In this document: one piece after another, positions 24,733 to 36,950 of the stretch
Numbering within the stretch: position 1 is the first letter of the stretch
How the letters are laid out: each line of letters opens with the position of its first letter
DNA from: Litoditis marina
Taxonomy: Eukaryota; Nematoda; Chromadorea; Rhabditida; Rhabditidae
Reading direction: 5' to 3'
Assembly: GCA_964036275.1 (NCBI GenBank)
Contig: CAXIWQ010000208.1
Coordinates: forward strand, 186,001-250,000
Length of the DNA stretch: 64,000 nt
The notes under the pieces: generated by a model
The model's input: only the letters and a program-made list of their open reading frames with translations
What the model was told of the DNA's origin: nothing
The model's database searches: none
Made by a program: the position numbers and the translations under genes

Positions 24733-24854
24733 AAGAGATAGTAGAGACCGGGGCTAAGGCAACAGCAGAGTGTATAACAACCTAACATTGCGCAACCGTG
24801 GCGAGAATGGAAATAAGAATCCCGTTCCAGCTCTACGTGTAATCCTACGTCTAC
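24733..24854 (-). repeat. CT-tailed SINE-like repeat, copy 2
   Basis: The reverse complement matches 3971-4090 with few differences (for example gggatttttatc versus gggattcttatt). On the minus strand it is followed by tctctttctc and then further CT/CCT-rich sequence, again as a simple tail. Confidence 0.65.
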
Positions 24855-24998
24855 GCATTTCCATGAAAACGCATGGGAAGCTAACAAGATTTACGCACTC
24901 ATTCGTAGGAAAAAACAACAATCACAATAACATTGCCACAATTTTAATTCAAAAACTACTATCTATTTCAAAACTAATTCAGCAGCAGCGAAACTCAC

Positions 24999-26832
24999 GT
25001 CAAAGGTGACTTCCTTGTCTTTTTCATCTGTACTGACAGCACTAGATATAGTTCGCTGATCCAAATCGATATCCATTGCTACTGATGAAGTGGAGGCGCT
25101 TGATCTGGAATGAGCTCATAGAAACACACCACGCAGAGAAATCCAAATTAAGCAGCGAGACCGAAAACTTAGATATGAGTGTTGACAAACACGTACCTGT
25201 TGACGGCCATATTTCTTGCATTCAAATCCTCGATTCCTTCTGTAACTTCCACGTCATCCTGGAAAGCATGAAATTTCTAACAAAAGCTTCACACATAGGT
25301 ATCTTGGAATGTCACCAATAAACACTTTGTAAAAAAAAGATGAAAGATTTCCATCATAACTGAGAGGATAAGTTCGACCAAAAAAAGATCTTACGTCATA
25401 TAGAAAGTACATTTGAGAATCATGAGCATTGTATAAATACTGCACTTTTTCTGTTTCAAAGCTATAATCTAGGATTTATCATCCTACACTAGTTAAGTAA
25501 CTTTGGCCAATAGCCCGAAAAAGTCAATAATCTGGCAAAAGTGTTGAAATTCAACAACTTCCCTATATCAATGAGAAACGTAATTACTGATGTAGGTCCT
25601 ATACATTTGGAAAGAAATCTGAAAAAGGCCAGACCGAGATGGTCGGTTGAATACTGACCAGCAAGACCTGTTCCTGGCCGTCGTGATTTTCTTCCTGGTC
25701 GAGAACTGACACAACTACTGCCACCGGAACATTCGAAGCATCGCCTGATAATACACAGTTCAACTACCATGTCAATGAGATAACGCAGATTGACGCCTCA
25801 TTGCAAAGTGATTATTGAAAAAAAAACGTCAAGAAAGCATACATCAACAAGATCATGAATGAAAAGATTGAATTATATCAAATTAGGCGAGCTAGTCTGA
25901 CCATATAATAAGCCATTCACGGTTTTTTAGTGCACGATTTCCATGTTAATGATGAAAATAACCAACCAGTTTCTCCCTGAGCGCATCTCAGGTTGTCCGC
26001 CTGCATGTGTTCGACAATCTTACGCAGAAGCGAGAGAGAAGTACGACGAACGCTGGCAGACAACGACTTCTGAAACAATACATAAATATGAATAGTTTGT
26101 TCAGTGTTTCGTACTTCTTCAAGAAGTCATAAAAAGTCAACATATTTTGACTAATGCAAATATTTTTCAGTATACAACCATACAATCAGAATTATCAGAA
26201 AGCATGGTATGTCGGCCATGCTATTGCATAAATTACTGGGTCAAAACAATGACCGACGATATACCGGTTTTTCCGGATTGAAGGAACAACCTGGAAAATT
26301 TCGCAGAAAATTGGCAGCATTTGTTGGAGAATTCTGGCAGCCAGTTCTCTATCAGGTAGATCGCTGCTGCTCTCTTTTTTCTCTTCTACGTCGGTTTTCT
26401 GACGACTCTGTTCATCTGATTCTGCAATATTCAATATTTAACCGACATTTCCCGGCAACAAATGTTGAATTATAGGTGAATTTTAGTTTTGAAAGTTTCT
26501 TATAAGTACGTCATCTATTTTGTGAGAGTTCTTTCCGAAGCGTACCACTGACCGTTGTACCGGTAACAGGTTACTAGACACTATTGCTTCAATTACTGGC
26601 ACAATATTTATTAGATTAGATACTAATGATTTGATTTGATTGCATATGCAACAGGATAAACAAAACCGATGAATAAACTGACTGGAGTGCATGTAAACGG
26701 AGGGACTTTCGAGAATCTGTGCCACTTGTGTGTGGTCCTCGTCACTTCGCTCGCGAGCCTTGTCCAATGCAGTCTTTCCGTCTTCGTCCCGTAGGTCGGG
26801 GTCGCACCGCGTTGCAGAAGAACTTTCACAAT
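24999..26832 (-). CDS. HECTD1: HECTD1, ankyrin and following helical region only, with a frame break
   Basis: Minus-strand exons 26832-26683, 26421-26291, 26069-25967, 25744-25659, 25258-25197 and 25104-24999, phase-consistent apart from one break. The first encodes an ankyrin repeat (DPDLRDEDGKTALDKARER, then QILESPS). Later exons give LQQMLPIFCEIFQ, then SVRRTSLSLLRKIVEHM, then VSVLDQEENHDGQ. This succession matches HECTD1, a large HECT-type E3 ubiquitin ligase. The N-terminal armadillo part, SUN/MIB domains and catalytic HECT domain are not in the window. In the ankyrin exon the reading frame must change between QRGA and DPDLR (near 26795-26800), as if one G were missing. The last exon ends in phase 0, compatible with the first VPS41 exon downstream. 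The last two exons have no clear family match. Confidence 0.75.
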
Positions 26833-27311
26833 CTAAACACAATGTTACAACGTTACTTGTTTTTTGTTGAAGTTATCTGTGCTTTAACCTTCTACGGGGA
26901 ACATTGCAAAGACACATCAGTAGTATATGTACATAAATATGACCACCTGGAGTGTAAAATGGCACCCTCAATGAACAAGTTTCTAGGATTGCCAAATGCC
27001 ATTCCAAAAATTTGCCAGCCATTCTAAAATATTGCCACCCTAGAATTGCCACCCTCATAGAATTACCACCCCCCAAAGAATTACCACCCTATGCTTCCAG
27101 CAACATCCCATTGAGATTAATTACATTCTACTTAGTATGCAGTTTCAGGCCAAATTTGTCATTTGTTAACCATCAATCTTTTGCATCGGATTGTGAAGTT
27201 TTAGGCCAAAGTCATTTGTTAACCACCAATCTTTTGCATCGGATTGTGCAACAGGAAACACGCGTACTCATTTACTAGGCATTACGAACATTGAACTACA
27301 AAATACAAATA
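26833..27311. repeat. Degenerate short repeats, no gene
   Basis: Around 26990-27100 the phrase attgccaccct recurs with variation. At 27144-27195 and 27199-27248 a roughly 50-base unit (ggccaaa..tcatttgttaacca..caatcttttgcatcgg) is duplicated in tandem. Confidence 0.7.
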
Positions 27312-27677
27312 ATGAACGCCCTTCAGAAAATTGCCGTCGACTATGCAAGTGATGAAGAAACTTCGACAGATGAGTATACAAGTACGGAAGATCTCTGGAA
27401 AGATCTAGAGAGGGACAAGGAAGCACGGAAGGTGAAGATCGGAAAACGAACTATTCATGTGAGTGTCGATAGCATTTCTTTCGAAAATATTAAATCAGAA
27501 TTACAACCAGACGAGCTGGTGGAAAATGTTTTGGAAAAGTTTATAGATGAAAATATTAAAAAACACAAGTGTCATGAAGATTCGAAATTCTGCATGAAGT
27601 TACGACATCCTGGTTTTCACAAAAATGGAGGGTTCTACATTCCATATAGGACGAAAAAACACTTAATGGAACCGTGA
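27312..27677 (+). CDS. Unidentified intronless ORF, first of a compact cluster
   Basis: 121 codons from ATG at 27312. The start is acidic (DYASDEETSTDEYTSTEDLW), followed by a charged helical middle and a C-terminal part with a HKCHEDSKFC motif. In the other forward frame, after the A6 run near 27653, an open stretch continues to a stop at about 27813 with similar composition, so the ORF looks interrupted by a single-base slip. I do not recognise the family. The lack of introns and the close packing with the next ORFs differ from the other genes here and recall a viral or selfish-element origin, which is inference only. Confidence 0.45.
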   Translation: MNALQKIAVDYASDEETSTDEYTSTEDLWKDLERDKEARKVKIGKRTIHVSVDSISFENIKSELQPDELVENVLEKFIDENIKKHKCHEDSKFCMKLRHPGFHKNGGFYIPYRTKKHLMEP

Positions 27678-27847
27678 TTGTTAATCAGATTAGTAAAATG
27701 ATGAGTTCTAATAAGTCAATTAGGCTAGATCGCAACATGTCACTTGATATGCACTTTTATGACGATTTAACACATGAAAATGCAGATCGATTAGAGGAGG
27801 AGCACCTAAAGTAGAATATTTTTTCATTCTATTACATTTTCTACACC

Positions 27848-28003
27848 ATGAGTGGTTGCATGGCTGTACCTAGAAGCTTCCAGTCCAAATTCATTCGACG
27901 ATTCACCACTGCTGCCACTATAAGACCAGTAGTGTCATTTTCGAATAATGTTCTAGCTATAAAATTTGAACAATTACAATTTCGAAACCTGGAGGTCATG
28001 TAA
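27848..28003 (+). CDS. Unidentified 51-codon ORF, second of cluster
   Basis: ATG at 27848, a basic start (RSFQSKFIRRFTTAATIRP), stop TAA at 28001-28003. It begins about 35 bases after the likely end of the previous frame. Too short for family assignment. Confidence 0.35.
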   Translation: MSGCMAVPRSFQSKFIRRFTTAATIRPVVSFSNNVLAIKFEQLQFRNLEVM

Positions 28004-28129
28004 ATGTCGATGGCTAGAGCAATCACACATGTTATAGATAATATGGTAAAATACATTCTGTTGAAATATTGTGGAAATAGGGAAAACCCGCATATTTCAG
28101 TATACTGGGACCATACTTGGACTATCTAA
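28004..28129 (+). CDS. Unidentified 41-codon ORF, third of cluster
   Basis: ATG at 28004 directly abuts the TAA of the previous ORF (TAAATG). A different frame overlapping its end (28084-28209) holds another protein-like segment (YLDYLNAQIQRQMDLFDVN) ending in a stop. Spliced or shifted forms cannot be excluded. No function is assigned. Confidence 0.3.
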   Translation: MSMARAITHVIDNMVKYILLKYCGNRENPHISVYWDHTWTI

Positions 28130-28759
28130 ACGCGCAGATACAACGACAAATGGATTTGTTCGATGTCAATACACCGTTCAGAATTGATATCCATGTATTT
28201 TTCCCATGATAATAATAAATATATATATATATACCATTTGTTTTTGTTCATTAATCACACATTGAGATATTACGTGATATAGATCGACATTGACCCACGA
28301 GCGTCGTAAACTCATTAGCACAATTAGGGTATATCACACATTAACGCCAGAGACAGCACGTACATTGCTGCAACCGGTACATCGTCAGTGCGAATAAGGT
28401 ATGTTTAATTCAAGTTAGGTTTTATTACTGTCTCGATTGATAAATAAATGAGATAGCCATTAGGATCGAAGTAGTTATGATTATAATTAGTTTCACAACA
28501 CCGTGTAGTAATAATATGTAGCATATAAAAATATTACAGGTTCTCGTATATAGGACCGCGAGCCATGGAAACGAATGCGTAAATTTTTTTTCGACGTCAT
28601 CAGATAGTGGAAAAATCTAAAATCTTGAATAACTCCATGCAAAATTGAGCTATCATAACCAACTTTGGTCAGTATTTTCATAATTTGGAGCTTTTAGTTG
28701 TGTGGAAAAATGAAATAGATTGCTTCACGGGAAAGTGGTTAATTCGACATCTACCCTCA

Positions 28760-29553
28760 CCCTTACTATACTATATTGGCTAATGCTATGTAACGTGGAC
28801 ATTGAGTTTACCAAAAAGCTTCATCTCTACTTCCATTACAAGATTCAACATGAGGCGCATTGTAATCCTCCCTAAGAGGTCTGAAAACCTACAAACTGAT
28901 TTTTAATGCACAAAAACGTAAAACTCAAAAAAAATTTCAAGTTGATTGTTTGCCAACTTATCATGGAACTAATCCGTAAATATTTGGTAGCAGTCAACTA
29001 TCCCATAGTCTCTTTCTAAGAAAAATTATAACTAACCTGTATCTCATCTCTCAATTGATTTGCTACGGTTTTACGATTTCTGTCAAAACCGAAAATAATG
29101 GTACGCGGTACGGTACGTGACGACCACTTTTGATTCCCAAACAAATTCTAACCATGGCCCTTACTATACTGTATTGGCTAATGCCATGTAACGTGGACAT
29201 TGAGTTTACCAAGAAGCTTCATTTCTACTTCCATTACAAGATTCAACATGAGGCGCATTGTAATCCTCTCTAAGAGGTCTGAAAACCTACAAACTGATTT
29301 TTAATGCACAAAAACGTAAAACTCAAAAAATTTCAAGTTGATTGTTTGCCAACTTATCATGGAACTAATCCGTAAATATTTGGTAGCAGTCAACTATCCC
29401 ATAGTCTCTTTCTAAGAAAAATTATAACTAACCTGTATCTCATCTCTCAATTGATTTGCTACGGTTTTACGATTTCTGTCAAAACCGAAAATAATGGTAC
29501 GCGGTACGGTACGTGACGACCACTTTTGATTCCCAAACAAATTCTAACCATGA
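28760..29553. repeat. Tandem duplication, unit about 398 bp
   Basis: Two almost identical units start at 28760 and 29158 (cccttactatact...). Differences are few, for example an A-run seven long versus four. A weaker 163-base duplication (ctaaggatttt...gggccttaagttt) follows at about 29571-29830. Confidence 0.9.
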
Positions 29554-29830
29554 CTAACATCTAAGTCACCAAAATCTAACGTCGCGGTGTCTAAGGATTT
29601 TCTCTAACGTAACCTCCTCAGTACGTCAGGGCCTTAAGTTTAGACCCCTAAAATCGCTAAAAGCATGATAATCTCACGGTATGTAACGCCTTAAACATCG
29701 AGTGAGCCAGTTCTAACCTAACCTAACATGTCAGTCACCAAAAAAAATGTTGTCGTGTCTAAGGAATTTCGTTAACGTGTAACGACGCCTACGTTAGGGC
29801 CTTAAGTTTGAACCCCATAAAACGTCAATA

Positions 29831-31524
29831 CTCCGTGGTAAGAACCGTCATCTCGAGTTGTAGGTAATGCACTTATGAAAAATCGATGATATCGATTTAT
29901 CGATTTTCTATGATCCAAAATATAAAAATTTTCAAGATGGAATTTGGCTATGGAATTTTAATATGTTGTACCTGGGCAGATTTAAAGTTTTTTGAGAGGG
30001 GTCGTTTTTTGTTTTTGCCCTTAAAGTTTTTAATGATCTTCCGAAAAGTGACTATTTCCGGCATATTTTGCATAAGCATACCTCGTAGATTGGAGAGATC
30101 TGTCCAGAACTCCTGTACAACAGACAACAACACCATTCATTACTACGGCCAAAATATCGAGTGAAATTTCGCAATAGCCGCCCAGTTACAGAAGTTTTTG
30201 GACATTTTCCAGATTATCAAAACTCTTGAAACGAGTTCGAGTTTGATCTAATGTTCATGGTAGATCTATTTTGTTATACCGAGTGAACTCTCAAACATTT
30301 AGAGATCAAAGATCATTTATCGATTTTTTATAGCGAATTTATAAAAATGAGTACCTCGGAAATGAGTCCGAAACATCGAGTTAACGTAGACGGTTTGATT
30401 TCAACCTCATGTTTTGTAATAAGTAAATTGACCACCCAACAAAAAAAGTGTCAAAATAAACAAATATCCGTATATTGATTTTGGGTGAGTTCTGAAATTT
30501 ATCGAAATAATTTCCTCAGATCTCGAAAACGGCAAATTTAATTTCTCTCTCACTCTCTGAGATGATAGTTGTTGTAGAGATGAGCAATAAGTATCATTGG
30601 AGTAAAAAAAGTTATGGACGTGTTTTGTGTAAAATAGTTTCATATTAAAACCTGAATTGTTAAAATAAACTTGGAAACTCAATTTTATGTCAGCAGATGC
30701 ACGCTTACCTGAGATCAAGAATGCAAAAAAACACTTTGCGAAAATATCTATTTTGACGGAAGTTATACGAGTTTTAGTCCAAACCCGTACTATATACGGC
30801 GCAAATAGACCTATTTTTAAGATGTTTCAACCGACTCAAGTTGTAACGTCTCTCCCGGTATTCTAAATGATTGTAGAATGCTGAAATTTTCAGTAATGAT
30901 AGGTAATAATCAAACGAGATCAGAGCCGAACGGGCGAAGATCAAAGTTCGATTATCGATCGATGGTAGAACTTTGACCTACAGAAATGAGAGTTTCCGAG
31001 TTGTACTATTGGAAGTTTCTGAACCAATCCTAATGAGTATGAGCAATCCAACAACATTTAGAGCTAAGAAAAATATGCATAAATTTTCATTTTATACGAG
31101 TTTTAAAATCTCAAGATCAAACCACCATGATGACGTCATAGCTAATTTTCCAACTTTGCTTTAAATGAATGAAACGATCTCAGGACGCGTTTTACAGACA
31201 TGGGATGTAACTTAAACCTCATTTAATAATTAACATGTCACGACGAGTTAGATTCTGGAGTTCTGAAGACGTCAAATTGTGAAATTGCTCAAAACTGTCT
31301 GAAAATAATAGAGCGAGTATAACGAGTGGCAAAAACATTATGTTGACGTCAAATCATCATTTCGAGTTAACGACGACCGAGATTCTGGAGGATAAAAGAC
31401 GTCAAGTATACAACTTACTCAAAACAATCTGAAACATTCCAAAAAAGTTCAAAACGAAAAAGTTGCATGACGATTACTAAGAACCGCTAGACGGGCGCGC
31501 GGCGGTAGCCGCGCGACCGGCTAG
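29831..31524 (+). mobile_element. Helitron-like non-autonomous element (candidate), copy A
   Basis: It shares scattered blocks with 38880-40368, for example cccgtacta.atacggcgca. The end is a perfect 8-bp GC hairpin, CGCGCGGC-ggta-GCCGCGCG (31496-31515), then ACCGG and CTAG (31521-31524) followed by T. A hairpin shortly before CTAG at an insertion into T is the Helitron 3' signature. The 5' end is not defined and no Rep/helicase coding region is seen. Confidence 0.4.
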
Positions 31525-32313
31525 TCGTGATAGAATCCTTCTCATTGTTATCACTGGTTAGTGACGGATTCACGTCGCAAACCGTAGAAGAACCATCTCC
31601 GTCATCGAAGTTTACCATGATCACAGTAGTGACAGTAGAGATTGGACTGATATGATAAATTTCAGTTTCATGAAAGCCAAGCTTTGCAAGATGATTGAAA
31701 ATTAGAATCCGAGCGAGAGGAACAGTTTGTCGGTATAACACACAACACTAAACCTTTTTAACAGCATTAACGTTGAAAAAAAACTACAAAGTTCTACAAT
31801 GTGGAAAGTAATATTTCACAGCGTGCGTGAAAATCGACGTAGAACGCGAGGAGCAAAATGTGTTCTTCACTTTGTTCGGTTACATTTCCTCCTTTTTGTG
31901 GGGACGTCGAGTTTTATCCTACTGTAAAAGTTGTTGTTCTCAAAGTACGGCCGCGTGCGCATGACTGCCGCCGCATTGCTCTGTATTTTATTGGTTTCGC
32001 TGTTTTAATGTAAAATGTTCTCTGGTACCCTCTCCTATTCATTCAATTCAAAACTTCCAGCATAACGTTTGTACTCAGTCATACTTAAAGATTGTTTATT
32101 GACTTCATTGAAATCAACATCACCTTTCCGAATGGGGGTTGTGATTATCATCGTATTAAGGTTGATAACGAAAATATAAACGGGTGTGGATTGATAAGAT
32201 CACAGAGTTCGTAAGTGTTTCAAGATTCGGTTTCATAATTCACTCCACTGGATCCCAACAAGGTCCGTTCATCGTGGGAAATTTAGGTGTCAATATGCTT
32301 TCCCTATTAATCA
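31525..32313. other. No supported gene
   Basis: AT-rich sequence without recognisable exons or long repeats. Confidence 0.5.
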
Positions 32314-32386
32314 TCAATATCCGCGAAATCGCAGTCGGCTGGTTTCCCTATTAATCATCAATTCCGCGAAATCGCAGTCGGCTGGC
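32302..32386. repeat. 42-bp tandem duplication in a coding exon
   Basis: The unit tttccctattaatcatcaat..ccgcgaaatcgcagtcggctgg occurs twice in succession, inside the last exon of the minus-strand gene. It alters that gene's predicted C-terminus. Confidence 0.9.
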
Positions 32387-35300
32387 CAGCCGTACGCATT
32401 CAGATATCCCGCCACTTTTGAGAATTCCTGCAAACATTCCGTTTATACATAGTCCAGCGAAGTTATCCCAATAGCTAGAGAATCTTCAAAAACGGGCTCT
32501 TTTCCACAACATTGACTGAACTGGCTCATGTTTAATGCAAAATCAAGAAGTTTGACCAATCCATAATGAAAAACGGACTCTTTTTTGGAGAACATTCACA
32601 ACCAGCATCATCCACAGGTGTGGGGATTTATCATGTAAAGATCACGACTTTTATTCCTCTTTATTATAATTCAGTGCAGCACAGTGAAACTCACCCTGTT
32701 ATCAACCAGCGTCTTGAGTCGACTGTATACTGGAGTCACGACTGGTTTAAACTTCTGCAACTTTGCAGCATCATCCATTTCATACACGAGAGAATAGTTG
32801 AAACGAAGCCAGCTGCAAAAATCGATAGTTGGGAAAATTCAGATATGGATAAATTTTGAATTACATCTTATTATCAATATGAACCATTGTGACGCACTGC
32901 GCAACATAACAACATAAAACACCCGGGTCAACACCAAGTAGTAGTTAGGCGATAATAACTATTGTCTGAAAACACATTTAGAAACTCCAGAGTGTATTCA
33001 TAAACTCGATCACATTTTACCTAGAATAAAGGTCTAATCAAAAAGCAGGATGTCATGTCGTTTACGGACAACTCGTCCCCGGCCCAAAAATTGCTCAAAT
33101 TAGCTTGTAACTTAACAATCAAAGTAGTGACTAGGTTATATTTCATGAATGAGACCGTAGGTAAGTTTAGAAGTAGAATACAATTGGAAATCATGAAGAT
33201 AGACCTTATTTTGAGATAAATATCATATATTTAGTAATTTCCTTGTTTTCTCTCAAATATATGATGACTAAATAAACAAATTTTTAGGATGTATTTATAG
33301 TTATATTGTATTCTATAATAAGCATAACACTTTAGAACAGATAATTTCACTTCGAAACCTGGTTTTTAGCCAGTTTTGGTATAAAACATCGGGGACGAGT
33401 TGTCGCATGTTGAGAGACGAGTTGTCGAGAGACCAGGCATGAATTGTATGACATAGCGGCTCACCCGGAACACCTAAACGGCAATGGTAAAAATGACGAA
33501 GCATATATGACTCTAGAAAAGAACCTCTAGCAAGCAGTGGGCACGACATCCTTATACCTGATACCATTCACCACATACCTCGAACACTGTTACTTAGTTA
33601 CTTTATGCATATTTGAGCGTAGCTTCGTTCCTGAAAATCCTTTTTTTGTTCTTATTTACTTTGAAAATCAGTCAAATATGCTATCTTCTGTCAGCGGGTG
33701 ATAAGTACTGCAGGTTGAGCACTTGAGCGATGGTAGAAGAGTATCGACACGCTGCACGAAGAGAAAAACGGAAATTCCGTTTCCATTGTGTGCATTGGAC
33801 AATCATTCTAGAAGTAAAAAAAAGAACCTACCAAAACTCTACAGAATTTTGGCAGTGCGATCAAGATCTGACTCTCCTCTTCGCTCCCCTCGCTGCATAT
33901 CTGTATAAATAGCGTTGAAGAATCACATAATCTAGTTGTGCATGTGAAGAAAGATAGTCGAATAAGTTCATTGTAGAATAGGTCTACAAAACAGACTGGC
34001 TTAACTTGAAAAGGGTACTGTATACTTACCGTAAAGGGGTTTTAGAACCAGCTGACTCAACTCCGCAGTAGGCAACTGAGATATGTCTTTATATCCAATC
34101 ACAGAGCAGCGGAACAGCACTTTGAGGCGGTCTTCTACATTTTCACATCTGAAACAAAACAATGTTGTGGACTATTCTTTGGTTGCGTAAAAATGAAAGT
34201 TGAAAAACCCTGAAAAATCAAAACTTACGCTGCGAGTAACGGGAGAAGAATATGATGCCTCTCTCGACCTCGATCAACTGAATCAACGAAGGACGTAAGA
34301 TAGTCAATACGTTGATCATTGCTCAGGTCCTTGTAGGTCAAAGCAGCCAGCAGCAAATCATCATGGATACGGGGGCTGAACATGCAGATAATATAAAAAC
34401 TGAAACTGCGTTTAAGGAACAGAAGGGTATGCCAACTACCGAGTTGAAGAGAATTTCTCAGCTAAATTTGAGCAATTTGAGCTCAAAAAGTTACATGAGC
34501 TCATAGACAGCAGTGGAACATAACATTTACAAAAGACATTAATCTCTGTTCCCCTCACCCCGTGTGGCTGGTCCTTGGAAATAGCCACCACCCGATTGGC
34601 GATGCCGTAGATTTTTTCAATGGGCGTCTGGTTGCGGATCAGCTGATGACATAATCGACCCAGTAATTGCTTCATGAACGCTGGAAACACATACCAGTAA
34701 GGTGTGATCATATGTGAAATACCCCCCCCCCCCTATTTTGATATTGACTATTGCTCATTTTCACCCAATTTATTTCATCCCGATTCGGAACTATGTTACG
34801 TATGGGTGTGACTGACTATACGACAACAATTAGACCGTTTTTTGCTTCAATACGTGGAACTCAAAGATTTTACTATTTTACATCAAAAAATAGGCCGATT
34901 TTTTTTATTTTGGTGGAAAAGGAATCCGTTTCTTGAATTGTTTGACTATTCGGACAGCTTTACTGATGTTCAGTGGCTGGAAAACCGCACATTGAATAAT
35001 CTACGGGTGGGAACATAAGATCCTCGAATCCTCCTCACAAAGTGATGGACAACCTCACATTATTGGCTATTGGCGCCCAGCTCACTACACAGAGGGAAAA
35101 CGGAAGGAAGACAAATTTTGAGTCATGGCTCTAGTTTTATAGATATGTGATAAAACTGTTCAACGTTCGTCACTAACGTACGTATCTACAAAACTAGTCA
35201 ATATTGTTTTTCCAACTTCAACTCTAGAAAGATTCAGCTACTCAACCATTAAAAACCACTAGTGCTAAGTCGCCTGACTCACTGAATCGTTCCTGATTCC

Positions 35301-36262
35301 TGAGACAATCTGACAATCGTGTTATAATATCCTCGAGCATTGTCAATGCAGTGTAGTATTTGTCATGACTGATGTGCCGCTCGATTTCGCGATTAATCAA
35401 ATAGAAAAATCCGGCACGTCTACTGATGTGATTCAAGATCTGAAATGACATAATTATGACCTGAAAAGTTTAAATACAATAAGAACTTACTCATCGGTAC
35501 CGAAAAAACTCATGCAATGAGGTGGCGGTGAGAGTGAAAGGAGAAAATGGAAACCACTCTCCTTCACTGTGAACAACATTGCTATGTGAAAATTGAACTG
35601 ATTTCGTACCGCCAACTGTCGTGATCGTGACTGTCAATAATATACGAAAAAGCTACATAACAAAAAGGTCTGACAAATGTTTAGGATCCCGTTATTTTTT
35701 TATTTCCGGCCGTTTAGCCTGGTTGCCAAACATCAATAGAATCACCTGCTCTGTCAGCACCGCCGATTCGGCCCCATACCCCTCTTCACTTTTCGACGCC
35801 AATATCCAAATAGTATCGAAAAGGGCGTCGGCCGGGATTATCAATTTTCGCTTTCCATCTATGGAACGACGCAAGATCTGAAGAAATCAAGTACTACCTA
35901 GGTTAATAATGGCCATTTTGAGTCTGCGATCTGCGTTGCTGGATTAACGGAATTTGGAGAGCGTAGCGTACGAACAAAGAAAATTTCATACTAATCACAA
36001 AAACAATTAAACACCACATGATAGGTAGAAAGTGAGAGGATCAAAAAAACGTGAAATTTCGAAATACGCTAATGTGACTAAAAAACAGAACATATACGTC
36101 TATCCTATACCTCTTGCAGTCTCGTTGTATCTCCTCGTTGAGCGGCGGCACTTGCACACGCTCCCTGTGCCGAACAATGAGCGTCATAATCATACTTGGT
36201 GCGAGCTTGCTGGAATGAAACAGAGGTCAATCACCCTTGCCAGTTCTCTATTGTTATCTACC
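32314..36262 (-). CDS. Unidentified helical-repeat protein gene
   Basis: At least nine minus-strand exons: ending at 36262 (YRIVKEILSK), then 36209-36111, 35877-35746 (DALFDTIWILASKSEEGYGAE), 35630-35491, 35439-35283 (KYYTALTMLEDIITRLSD), 34680-34559, 34375-34229 (RIDYLTSFVDSVDRGRERHH), 34148-34030 (CENVEDRLKVLFRCSVIGYK), 32812-32695 (WLRFNYSLVYEMDDAAKLQK) and 32427-32314 with a stop. Most phases agree; two junctions (after 35491 and after 34559, at a GGGG) need one base more or less. At least one exon between 34030 and 32812 is missing. The product is alpha-helical and leucine-rich without transmembrane segments or catalytic motifs that I can name. A FASTK-like or other helical-repeat protein is possible but unproven. 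An ACTCGTCCCC-ended element sits in an intron. Confidence 0.55.
33057..33427 (+). mobile_element. ACTCGTCCCC-ended element, complete copy
   Basis: The left end gtttacggacaactcgtccc and right end ggggacgagttgtcgc are inverted copies. About 340 bases lie between them without coding potential. The right end carries a second copy of the motif (gagacgagttgtcg), so the ends contain short direct repeats. It matches 47844-48186 and the reverse of 53053-53483. Confidence 0.8.
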
Positions 36263-36530
36263 TTGGACAGTATTTCTTTAACGATCCGATATTCACTTGA
36301 AGAAATAATAAGTGTCAGCATGGAAAAAAATGAAAAAAATCAACAAGGTCGAACCAAAAAAAAGAACCAAACGTCTTTTTCACACAGCCATGTCGGGCCA
36401 TTTCGTACACCTTAAACAAATTCAATTCAACGAATTAGTGGCCACATCCACGATACTTGCCCAGCTGCCCGCGCTCTAGCCGTACAACAGTAAACATACA
36501 CTCACAACAGGCTGGACTCATTCCAAAAAT

Positions 36531-36950
36531 GTCGCGCCAAATATGAGATGTATAGCTCCTCATTGGCGCCGGGCGCGGGCGCCAATAGGCGCCAAAAACG
36601 ACTATTGGAAAAACTATCGAACCGATTTAGCTGAAATTTGAAACATAAGTTCTAATGCAAAATTTAGCATGTCGCGCCAAATATGAGATGTATAGCTCCT
36701 CATTGGCGCCGGGCGCGGGCGCCAATAGGCGCCAAAAACCACTATTGGAAAAACTACCGAACCGATTTAGCTGAAATTTGAAACATGAGTTATAATGCAA
36801 AATTTAGCATGTCGCGCCAAATATGAGATGTATAGCTTTTCATTGGCGCCCGGCGCTGGCGCCAATAGGCGCCAAAAACGGCAAAACACTATTTATCATC
36901 AACTAAAATGTTGAACACTAATAGAAATTGAATAATTTGGTGGAAAGTGT
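36531..36950. repeat. 140-bp satellite, block 1 (three units)
   Basis: Units start at 36531, 36671 and 36811 with gtcgcgccaaatatgagatg. Each has the palindrome ttggcgcc..ggcgccaa. Degenerate TGGCGCC-containing relatives continue to about 37560. Confidence 0.95.

Noticed and set aside
27650..27660. Programmed -1 frameshift site at the A6 run
   Set aside because: The frame-register of the run (G AAA AAA C) is not a standard slippery heptamer and no downstream structure was assessed; a sequencing or decay indel is simpler.
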